From Chloroflexota bacterium (GTDB taxonomy: Bacteria > Chloroflexota > Anaerolineae > Promineifilales > Promineifilaceae), in assembly GCA_012515125.1 (NCBI GenBank), contig JAAYYY010000038.1:1-55247 (forward strand): 55,247 bases of DNA, written 5' to 3'. The notes below the pieces were generated by a model. That model saw only the letters and a list, made by a program, of their open reading frames with translations, did not search any database and had not been told where the DNA came from. This document shows, piece after piece, positions 8,529 through 16,115 of this stretch (its first letter is position 1; each line of letters opens with the position of its first letter). Position numbers and translations under genes: made by a program.

Positions 8529-10688
8529 ATGAACGAGAAACAGATCGTCACGACAATCGCCCGCGAGCTGGGCGTCCGGCCGGCGCAGGTGGCGGCGACG
8601 GCGGAATTGCTGGACGAGGCGAACACCATCCCGTTTATCGCCCGCTACCGGAAGGAGGCCACGGGCAGCCTGGACGAGAGCCAGCTACGGGCGGCCAGCG
8701 AGCGGCTGGCGCAGCTTCGTGCCCTGGAGGAACGGCGCGAAGCGGTGCTGGCGCGCATCGAGGCGCTGGGCCAGCTGACGCCGGAGCTAAAAGAACAGAT
8801 TGAAGGCGCCGCCACACTGACGGCGCTGGAAGACCTTTACCAGCCCTACAGGCCGAAGCGGCGGACACGGGCGAGCGCAGCGCGAGAAAAAGGGCTGGGC
8901 CCACTGGCCGAGATGATCGTCGCGCAGGTGCAGACGCGGAAGAGCCTGAGCGAGCTTGCACAGCCTTTCCTTAACGACGAGGTAGCGACGGAAGAGGAGG
9001 CGTGGGCCGGGGCGCGCGACATCGTCGCCGAAATGATCAGCGACCACCCGGAGGTGCGCGGCGAGACGCGTGAGAAGGCGCTGCAGTGGGCGGTACTCAT
9101 GGCCGAAAAGCGCGAGGAAGCGGAAGACAAACGCGGCGTCTACCGGCAATATTACGCGTTTGAGGCCGGCGTTCAGCAGCTCCGCCCGCACCAGATTCTG
9201 GCCATTAATCGGGGCGAGGCCGAAAACGTCCTGCGGGTGCAGGTAGACGTCGCCGAGCGGGACTGGCTGCTGCCGGCGAAGAGCGTCTTCCGCCCTCATT
9301 TCCGGTCGCCGCTCTGTAACCAACTCGAGGAGGCAATAACCGACGCCGGGCCGCGCCTGCTGGTCCCGGCGATCGTGCGCGACGTGCGCCGCACGCTGAC
9401 CGAGAAGGCCGAGGCCCACGCCATCGGCGTCTTCGCCACAAACCTGCGCAATCTGCTGCTGCAGCCGCCCCTGGCAGGCCACACCGTTCTGGGGATCGAT
9501 CCCGGCTTCCGCACTGGCTGCAAGGTGGCGGTCGTCGATACGACGGGCAAGTTGCTGGAAACGGCGACGATCTACCCGCACCCGCCCCAGAGCCAGCGGG
9601 ACGGGGCGCTGAAGCGCCTGTCGGCGCTGGTGCAGCAGCACGGCGTGACCCTGATCGCCATTGGCAACGGCACGGCCTCACGGGAGACAGAGCTGCTCGT
9701 CGCGCAGCTAATCGGGCTGATGCAGAAGCACGGGTCCGCGCCGCAATACCTGATCGTCAACGAGGCGGGGGCCAGCGTCTACAGCGCGAGCGAACTGGCA
9801 CGGGAGGAGCTGCCGGAGCTGGACGTCAGCCTGCGTGGAGCCGTATCGATTGCCCGGCGCGTGCAGGACCCGCTGGCCGAGCTGGTGAAGATAGACCCGC
9901 GCTCGATTGGCGTCGGCCTCTACCAGCATGACGTCGATCAGAAAGAGCTGGCTGAGACGCTGGACTGGGTGGTGACCTCGGTCGTCAATCAGGTGGGCGT
10001 GGACGTGAATACGGCGTCGCCGGCGCTGCTCACCTACGTCTCGGGTATCGGGCCGGCGCTGGCGCGGCGCATCGTCACCGAACGGGAGACGCAGGGGCCA
10101 TTCCGCAGCCGGAGGGCGCTCCAGAAGGTCAGCGGCCTCGGCCCGAAGACGTTTGAGCAGGCCGCCGGCTTCCTGCGCATCCTCGACGGGGAGGAGCCGC
10201 TGGACGCAACGGCGATCCATCCAGAGAGCTATGACGTTGCGAAAGCCGTACTGGTGCGGGCCGGCCTGACCACAGACAGCCCACCGGCAGCACGGGCCGA
10301 GCCGCTGGCAGCGCTGCGGCGCCGGCGGCCAGTGGGGGAGCTGGCCCAGTCGCTGGGCAGCGGCGTGCCCACGCTGGAGGACATCTTCGAGCAGCTCGTG
10401 CGTCCGGGGCGCGACCCGCGCGAGGATGCTCCGGCGCCTATCCTGCGCAGCGACGTGCTGACGATGGAAGACCTGCAGCCGGGGATGCGGCTGAAAGGGA
10501 CAGTGCGCAACGTAGTGGACTTCGGCGCGTTTATCGACATCGGCGTAAAAGAGGATGGGCTGCTGCACCGCAGCCGCAAGCCGCGTAGCGTGTCGCTGCA
10601 GGTGGGCGACGTGGTAGAAGTGGAGATCGTGCAGGTGGAGCCGGAACGCGGCCGGATCAGTCTCGCCTGGCCGGGGATGGGCGGCTAG
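8529..10688 (+). CDS. tex: Tex, S1-type RNA-binding transcription accessory protein
   Basis: Full-length Tex, a nucleic-acid-binding protein linked to transcription and to survival of stress in several bacteria. It has the Tex N-terminal helical region ('NTIPFIARYRKEATGSLDE'). The YqgF-like RNase H fold follows ('VLGIDPGFRTGCKVAVVD', about residue 320). Two helix-hairpin-helix motifs come next ('VSGIGPALARRIV' and 'VSGLGPKTFEQAAGFLRI'). A C-terminal S1 domain ends the protein ('GMRLKGTVRNVVDFGAFIDIG'). The usual 'HIS' of the S1 strand is 'HRSRK' here. It is 719 residues, slightly shorter than the common 730-780. ATG 8529 follows GGAAGGAG. Its stop overlaps the stop of the convergent gene in a shared CTAG. 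Confidence 0.95.
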   Translation: MNEKQIVTTIARELGVRPAQVAATAELLDEANTIPFIARYRKEATGSLDESQLRAASERLAQLRALEERREAVLARIEALGQLTPELKEQIEGAATLTALEDLYQPYRPKRRTRASAAREKGLGPLAEMIVAQVQTRKSLSELAQPFLNDEVATEEEAWAGARDIVAEMISDHPEVRGETREKALQWAVLMAEKREEAEDKRGVYRQYYAFEAGVQQLRPHQILAINRGEAENVLRVQVDVAERDWLLPAKSVFRPHFRSPLCNQLEEAITDAGPRLLVPAIVRDVRRTLTEKAEAHAIGVFATNLRNLLLQPPLAGHTVLGIDPGFRTGCKVAVVDTTGKLLETATIYPHPPQSQRDGALKRLSALVQQHGVTLIAIGNGTASRETELLVAQLIGLMQKHGSAPQYLIVNEAGASVYSASELAREELPELDVSLRGAVSIARRVQDPLAELVKIDPRSIGVGLYQHDVDQKELAETLDWVVTSVVNQVGVDVNTASPALLTYVSGIGPALARRIVTERETQGPFRSRRALQKVSGLGPKTFEQAAGFLRILDGEEPLDATAIHPESYDVAKAVLVRAGLTTDSPPAARAEPLAALRRRRPVGELAQSLGSGVPTLEDIFEQLVRPGRDPREDAPAPILRSDVLTMEDLQPGMRLKGTVRNVVDFGAFIDIGVKEDGLLHRSRKPRSVSLQVGDVVEVEIVQVEPERGRISLAWPGMGG

Positions 10689-12229
10689 CCCGCGCCGTCG
10701 TCGGCCGCTCCGTCAGAAGCGCGGCGCTGGCGCCAGAAGAGATACAACGCCAGCAAGGCAAACCCGGCGACGAAGAGCACGACCACGGCCAGCGCCAGCC
10801 AGAGCAGGCTCGTGCGCACAGGGGGCGTTGCCGCGCCGGGGAGGCCGCCGGGCATGGGGGTCGCAGCGGCCCGATCCACGACCTGTAGGGCCGCGCCGGA
10901 CGCCGCCTCTGCCGCCGCCTCGACCAGAAAGAGCGGGGGCCCGCCGATGATGCACGCTTCGTAGCAGCGGGCGCCGTCGAGCCGGATCTCGTATGCGCCG
11001 TCGCTGGCGCGGATGGTGCGCTCGTTGCCAAGGCTATCGACCAGCAGCGCTTCCTGCCCCAGGGCCGGCACGCGCAGGGTCAGCGCCGTGGGCCCTTTGG
11101 ACCAGAGAACGCGCGTGACGCTTCCCGGCCGGCTGAAGGCGACGGCGTGATAATCGGCGCTGCTCTGATCCTCGACGCCGGTGAAGCCACGCAGCAGGCG
11201 GATGGTCGTGCGGTGGGCCTGGAAGGCAGGACGCTCGCTGAAATCGCCGCGCAGGATGCCAAAGCTCTCGCCGCCAGGATCGACGAGCACGTCGGAGAAT
11301 TTGTAGACGCCGACGCTCTCCACGCCGGCGGCAAAGGCCAGCGCATGGGCCTGGACGATATACCAGGCCTGCTGGTCGAGGTCCACCTGGAACTGGGGGC
11401 GCTCGACAGGCCAGAGAGGGTCGAGGGTCGGCGCGGCGTTGGTCTCGTTGATCCAGATCGGCTTGTCCAGCCCGTACTTCTGCTGGATCGCGTCCATCTG
11501 CTCGACGATTGTGGACACCGTCTCCGTGCGAAAGTAGATGTGCAGAGAGAGGACATCGAAGAAGTAGTCGTGGGCCGCCGCTTCGGGGTCGGCGCTGATC
11601 ACCTGGAGCAGCCGGTCGAGATACTGGGTGCGCCCGGCTTCGACGTCGTGCCAGTAGGTCAGGCCGGCGAGGTGGACCGTCACCTGCGGGTCGTGCTCCT
11701 TCATGACGAGGTAGGCGACTTTGAGCAGGCGGTAGTAATCCTCGACCGTGCCCTCGAACTCGTTGCCGTAGACGCCCATGTCGATGTCGGGCTCGTTCCA
11801 GATGATCCAGCGGTGGATGCCGCGCACGCTGTAATAGTCCACTAGCCGGCGCAGGAAGGTCGCCCAGAGGTTGTCGGGGTCGTCGATTGGCAAATCAAGG
11901 CCGCGCGGCAGTCCACTGTGGCCCGCGCCGTCGGAAGCCCAGAGCGGCGTGTGCTTGATCAGGCCGATTATCTCCCGATCGGCGTCGGCGCCATAGCCGA
12001 GCCATTCTTCCATGACGTGCAGCGTATTCCAGTCGTCGGGCCCGGTGGGCTGCAACTCGCTCCAATAGAAGAGGATGCGCTCCCAATCGGCTCCCAGATC
12101 GGCGGCCTGCTCCGGCGACCAGAAGGCTTCGACAATGCCGAAACGGGGCTCTTCCGCAGCGTCCGCGCGCTGGCCGGAGAGCAATAACAGGAGAGCACAC
12201 AGGGCCAGCAGAAAGGTTACACGTTGCAT
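10685..12229 (-). CDS. Secreted glycoside-hydrolase-like protein (clan A TIM barrel) with C-terminal membrane anchor
   Basis: The predicted protein has 514 residues. A signal peptide (MQRVTFLLALCALLLLLSG) leads into a GH39/GH5-like barrel. The acid/base Glu fits 'RWIIWNEPDIDMG' (about residue 165). The nucleophile Glu fits 'PIWINETNAAP' (about residue 265). A beta-rich domain follows ('VTRVLWSKGPTALTLRVPAL'). The C terminus has a Pro/Ala-rich linker and one membrane helix ('SLLWLALAVVVLFVAGFALLALYLFW') ending in Arg residues, so the enzyme is likely displayed outside and tethered. The track start at 12283 is replaced by ATG 12227-12229, which opens the signal peptide and has GGAAG about nine bases upstream. 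It would act on an external polysaccharide; the substrate is unknown. It is divergent from the helicase gene. Confidence 0.75.
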   Translation of the reverse strand: MQRVTFLLALCALLLLLSGQRADAAEEPRFGIVEAFWSPEQAADLGADWERILFYWSELQPTGPDDWNTLHVMEEWLGYGADADREIIGLIKHTPLWASDGAGHSGLPRGLDLPIDDPDNLWATFLRRLVDYYSVRGIHRWIIWNEPDIDMGVYGNEFEGTVEDYYRLLKVAYLVMKEHDPQVTVHLAGLTYWHDVEAGRTQYLDRLLQVISADPEAAAHDYFFDVLSLHIYFRTETVSTIVEQMDAIQQKYGLDKPIWINETNAAPTLDPLWPVERPQFQVDLDQQAWYIVQAHALAFAAGVESVGVYKFSDVLVDPGGESFGILRGDFSERPAFQAHRTTIRLLRGFTGVEDQSSADYHAVAFSRPGSVTRVLWSKGPTALTLRVPALGQEALLVDSLGNERTIRASDGAYEIRLDGARCYEACIIGGPPLFLVEAAAEAASGAALQVVDRAAATPMPGGLPGAATPPVRTSLLWLALAVVVLFVAGFALLALYLFWRQRRASDGAADDGAG

Positions 12230-12270
12230 AGAAGCGGCTTCCGGCGATGGTCTGGCATGGTCAGCGCCCG

Positions 12271-12276
12271 TATAAT
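12271..12276 (+). promoter_or_regulatory. TATAAT -10 box in divergent promoter region
   Basis: A perfect TATAAT lies between the divergent hydrolase and helicase genes. The sequence TATAATA is near-symmetric, so the other strand reads TATTATA and may serve the hydrolase gene. No good -35 box is visible at 16-18 bases. A five-codon ORF (ATG at 12284, stop TGA 12299-12301) begins eight bases after the box and precedes the helicase Shine-Dalgarno. Confidence 0.5.
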
Positions 12277-12332
12277 AGCACAAATGGGCGAACCGTCATG
12301 AAAGGAAGGGGCCGGTAGAAAGGATTCTAGCC

Positions 12333-14693
12333 ATGAGTACAACACAATTAAGGCCTGCACAGGAGGCGATTCTGGCCTACCAGGGCGGGCTTATGGCCGT
12401 CAGTGCGGTGCCCGGCAGCGGCAAGACGTTTACCCTTTCCCGGCTGGCTGCCCGGCTCATCGGCGACGGCCGGGTGGACGTGGAGGCCGGGCAGCGGGTG
12501 CTCGTCGTCACCTACCTGAACGCCAGCGTGGAGACGTTCCGGGCACGGATTCGCCAGCAGCTTCTGGGGCTTGGCCTCCCGGTCGCCGGATTTGACGTAC
12601 GCACGCTGCACAGCCTGGGCCTGGAGATCGTCCGCGAAGCGACCGGCGGCGAAAACGCCAACGAGATTGTCGTCGTAGACGAGATGCAGGCCCAGGGCTA
12701 CCTCTCGCAGGCGGTAACCAACTGGATCGATGCCTACCCGCAGATGTGGCGCGCCTTCCTGCCGGACGGGGACAGCGTGCAGATGAGGGCCCGCTGGCGC
12801 GAGATTACCGAGCGCACAGCCCAGGCCTTTATTCGCACGGCGAAGAACGAGCGCTACCAGCCGGCAGCCATCGAGGAGCGGCTGCAGGCGCAGGCCGGGA
12901 CAATGCCCGACGCAGCGAGCGTGGAAGATCAGAGCACGCTCGGGCAGGAAACGGCCGACGCCGGGCTGGCCCTGTTGTGGATGCTGAACGGCATCTATGG
13001 CCGCTACCAGACGATCCTGGCGCGGCAGGGGGCGCTCGACTTCGACGACCTGATCTGGGAAGCGGTGCGCCTACTGGAGACGCAGCCGAGCCTGGCAGAG
13101 ACGCTGCGCCAGCGCTGGCCCTTTGTGCTGGAAGACGAAGCTCAGGATAGCGTGCCGCTGCAGGAAGCGCTGCTCGGCGCGCTGACGGGGCCGGAGGGGA
13201 ACTGGGTGCGTGTCGGCGACCCGAACCAGGCGATCACGAGCACCTTCACGGCAGCCCATCCGCGCACGTTCAACGCCTTTCTCGACCGGCCCGACGTCGT
13301 CGCCCGGCCGCTGCCCAACTCTGGCCGTTCGGCGCCGCGCATCATAGCGGCGGCAAACCGGCTGTTGGAGTGGGTGGTGACCAGCCATCCGGTGCCGGAG
13401 GTAAGGGCCGAGGCCTTCCGTCCGCAGGAGATCCTGCCCGCCCCGGAAGGGGACGGGCAGCCAAACCCGGAGGATATCCCCAACAACATCCGCATCAAGG
13501 TCTACGAACAGCGCGAGGAACAGGAGCTGCCGGCTGTCGCCGGCCTGGCGCTGCGCTACGTGCGCGCCCGTCCCGACCAGACGGCGGCGATCCTCGTGCC
13601 GACGAACCGCACCGGCTACGACGTGGCCGAAGAGCTGGACCGGCTGGACGCGCCCTACGACAATCTGCTGCGCGGCGGGCTCCGGGAGCGAGAGATCGCG
13701 GCGGCGCTGCACGGCCTGCTGGGGCTGCTGGCCGATCCCCTGGATACGCGCGCTCTGGTGCAGGCACACGAAGCGCTGGCGGCGCTGGAGCACCCGGCGG
13801 CGGGCGACTTTGGCGCCATGAGCGACGAAGGCGGTCCCTCCCCCGAGCTGGCCCGCCTTCATTCGCTTCTGCGCAGCACGCACCAGCCAGAGGGGCTGAT
13901 TTTCCCCCGCTATGACGGGGAGGAGCTGGCGGCGCTACCGGCCGGCGTGGTCGGTGAGGAAGAGGTAGCCCGGCTGCAGCCTTTTCTGAGTTTCCTCCGC
14001 GGCATTTTTGCCCTGCGTGCATTGCCGGTGGACGATCTGACGCTGGCCCTCGCCGACGAGCTGTTCGCACGCCACACGGAGGACGAGGCCGATGGGCGCG
14101 TTCAGGAGTTTGATCTGTCCGTTGCTTACCAGATTGCCAACCTGATGCGGCGCTGGCGCGATCTGGAGCCGGATTGGCGGCTGCCGGAGCTGGCTGCCCA
14201 ACTGGGCGAGATAGCGACGGGCCGCCGGTTGCTGCCCGGCAGCGTGTCCGACGATATGGGCTTCGAGCCGCGTCCGGGGCGCATCACGCTGGCAACGCAG
14301 CACGGCGCCAAAGGGGCCGAGTGGGATGCGGTGTTCCTGGTCGGCATCGATGGCCTGTGGATACCCGGCACGCTCGAAGCGCCGTTCCTCGGCGTGCATG
14401 AGTTCCTGGGCGGCGACCCCACGGCGGAAGCGGCGGCCCGGTTGCGCTTTCTGATGGCCGGTGAGGACGGCGATTACCCCGGGCAGCATCCTGGCCGGAC
14501 GGCGACTGAATCGGCGCACGTCGAGGTTATCAGCGAAAGGCTGCGCCTGCTTTATGTGGGCATCACCCGGGCGCGGCGCTACCTGCACATCAGCCGCAGC
14601 CGCAACGTGCGCCGCTACGGCCGGGTGGAGCAGACCGAGCCGACCGAGGTCCTCGGCGTGTTGTACGAGTTCCTGCGGAATGGCGAGGGCTAG
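12333..14693 (+). CDS. UvrD/PcrA-like superfamily 1 DNA helicase
   Basis: A 786-residue SF1A helicase. Motif I is 'AVPGSGKTFTLSRLA' and motif Ia region 'VVTYLNASVETFRARI'. 'LHSLGLEIV' follows. 'LDFDDLIWEAVRLL' precedes motif II, 'VLEDEAQDSVPLQ' (DEAQ-type). Motif III is 'VGDPNQAITSTF', motif V 'TLATQHGAKGAEWDAVFLVGIDG' and motif VI 'RLLYVGITRARRYLHIS'. It translocates on single-stranded DNA in repair. There is no nuclease domain at the C terminus, unlike AddA; a stand-alone PD-(D/E)XK nuclease lies far away at 51.1 kb. ATG 12333 has AAAGGA eight bases upstream. The gene sits 52 bases before the STAND-wHTH gene, which has its own promoter, so functional linkage is uncertain. Confidence 0.88.
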   Translation: MSTTQLRPAQEAILAYQGGLMAVSAVPGSGKTFTLSRLAARLIGDGRVDVEAGQRVLVVTYLNASVETFRARIRQQLLGLGLPVAGFDVRTLHSLGLEIVREATGGENANEIVVVDEMQAQGYLSQAVTNWIDAYPQMWRAFLPDGDSVQMRARWREITERTAQAFIRTAKNERYQPAAIEERLQAQAGTMPDAASVEDQSTLGQETADAGLALLWMLNGIYGRYQTILARQGALDFDDLIWEAVRLLETQPSLAETLRQRWPFVLEDEAQDSVPLQEALLGALTGPEGNWVRVGDPNQAITSTFTAAHPRTFNAFLDRPDVVARPLPNSGRSAPRIIAAANRLLEWVVTSHPVPEVRAEAFRPQEILPAPEGDGQPNPEDIPNNIRIKVYEQREEQELPAVAGLALRYVRARPDQTAAILVPTNRTGYDVAEELDRLDAPYDNLLRGGLREREIAAALHGLLGLLADPLDTRALVQAHEALAALEHPAAGDFGAMSDEGGPSPELARLHSLLRSTHQPEGLIFPRYDGEELAALPAGVVGEEEVARLQPFLSFLRGIFALRALPVDDLTLALADELFARHTEDEADGRVQEFDLSVAYQIANLMRRWRDLEPDWRLPELAAQLGEIATGRRLLPGSVSDDMGFEPRPGRITLATQHGAKGAEWDAVFLVGIDGLWIPGTLEAPFLGVHEFLGGDPTAEAAARLRFLMAGEDGDYPGQHPGRTATESAHVEVISERLRLLYVGITRARRYLHISRSRNVRRYGRVEQTEPTEVLGVLYEFLRNGEG

Positions 14694-14709
14694 GGCTAGC
14701 TTAACGGCG

Positions 14710-14738
14710 TTGTACTAGAGGTAGTAACCGCTTACAAT
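14710..14738 (+). promoter_or_regulatory. Promoter for leaderless STAND-wHTH gene
   Basis: TTGTAC, 17 bases, TACAAT. The -10 box ends seven bases before ATG 14746, so the predicted transcription start falls at or next to the start codon. No Shine-Dalgarno is present between them, which agrees with a leaderless transcript. Confidence 0.65.
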
Positions 14739-14745
14739 AGCAATC

Positions 14746-16083
14746 ATGACGACTGACAATCCCTTCTTCCATCGTGGTGCGATCCGCCGCGCTGAGGAGT
14801 TCTACGGGCGGCAGAACGAGATCGGCCAGGTTCTGGGGCTGTTGCGCAACGGGCAAAGCGTTTCGCTGATCGGCCCGCGCCGGATTGGCAAGAGCTCGCT
14901 TCTCCTGCACCTTGTGCGCCCCCAGGTACGGGAAGCGCACCAGCTCAATACGTCCAGCATCCTCTTCGTTCTGCTGGATTGTCAGGAGTTTGGGGGCTCG
15001 CTGCCGGAGGAGGTCTACGAGGCCCTGCTGGCGGAGATCGTGGAGCAGGCTCATGAGGTCGGATGCGTGCTCGACGACGTGGACCGTTATGGAACCTACC
15101 GCTCGTTGGACCGCGTGCTGAACCAGCTCAGCCAGGCGGGGGTCAACGTCGTCGTCCTGCTTGACGAGTTTGAGCTGATGGCCGGAAACCCGCGTCTGAC
15201 GCCTTATTTCTTTGCGCGGCTACGCGGCCTGACGACGAAGTATGGCCTGGCCTATCTGACGGCGAGCCAGCGACCGCTATTCGACATCACAGCCGACGAA
15301 GAGATCCTCAGCTCGCCGTTTTTTAACATTTTTGTGACGCTGCCGCTGGGGCTTTATAGCGAGGACGAGGCGCGCGGGCTGTTAGCCGTGCGGCTCGAAG
15401 GGACGGGCGTTACCTTCCCCGAACCGCTCTGCGAGCATCTGCTGTACCTGGTCGGCTACCACCCCTTCTTCCTGCACGTGGCCGGGTATCACGCTTTCCA
15501 GGCCTTGCTGCAGGGTCGGTCGCTGGAGACAAAGGCCGAGCTGGGGCAGCTCGACGCCGCGGTCGAAGTGGAAGCGGATTCACACCTCAGCTATCTCTGG
15601 CAGAACCTGAACGGGGAGGAGCAGTATACGCTCGCCACGCTGGAAGGGCCGGTCGATAGCCTGCGGCTCCTGGAACAGCAGTGCCTGATCCAGGCGGCGA
15701 ACGGCGAGAGGGCTGGCAACCCGGCCGGTAGCTTCACCTATACCAGCGAGATGCTGCGCCGCTTCGTCCGGCGGCAATCGGTCCCAGGCGTGATCCAGGC
15801 CGGGCCGTTTGTCATCGACGAACAGCGTCACTCCGTGCGCGCGGATGGTCAGGAGCTGAACCTAACCACCTCCCAGTTCGACCTCTTCGCGCGCCTCACC
15901 AGGGACGCAGGGCAGGTGGTCCACAGCGACGATCTGGAGACGGCAGTCTGGGGCGAAATTCTGGTGGACGATCCCGACCGGCTGAAGACCCTGATCAAGC
16001 GGCTGCGGCGGGCGATAGAACCCTACGACGACTGGATCGTCAGCGAGCGCGGGGTAGGCTACTCGCTTCGCACGCCGGATTAA
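14746..16083 (+). CDS. STAND-like ATPase fused to an OmpR/PhoB-type DNA-binding domain
   Basis: A 445-residue soluble protein. The N-terminal ATPase has 'FYGRQNEI' (about residue 18), Walker A 'GPRRIGKSS' (43), Walker B 'VVVLLDEFELM' (about 140), sensor 'TASQRPL', and 'GYHPFFLHVAGY', which fits the GxP block of STAND ATPases. The C-terminal 95 residues form a transcription-regulator winged helix: 'LNLTTSQFDLFARLTRDAGQVVHSDDLETAVWG', then 'RLKTLIKRLRRAIE' and 'IVSERGVGYSL'. This is the output domain of OmpR-type regulators but without a receiver. I infer an ATP-switched transcription factor. It lies 32 bases upstream of a transmembrane protein with a homologous ATPase and is likely cotranscribed with it. 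Confidence 0.8.
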   Translation: MTTDNPFFHRGAIRRAEEFYGRQNEIGQVLGLLRNGQSVSLIGPRRIGKSSLLLHLVRPQVREAHQLNTSSILFVLLDCQEFGGSLPEEVYEALLAEIVEQAHEVGCVLDDVDRYGTYRSLDRVLNQLSQAGVNVVVLLDEFELMAGNPRLTPYFFARLRGLTTKYGLAYLTASQRPLFDITADEEILSSPFFNIFVTLPLGLYSEDEARGLLAVRLEGTGVTFPEPLCEHLLYLVGYHPFFLHVAGYHAFQALLQGRSLETKAELGQLDAAVEVEADSHLSYLWQNLNGEEQYTLATLEGPVDSLRLLEQQCLIQAANGERAGNPAGSFTYTSEMLRRFVRRQSVPGVIQAGPFVIDEQRHSVRADGQELNLTTSQFDLFARLTRDAGQVVHSDDLETAVWGEILVDDPDRLKTLIKRLRRAIEPYDDWIVSERGVGYSLRTPD

Positions 16084-16115
16084 CCGCTCTCCGGACTCTT
16101 TGTGGCGATTGTATT

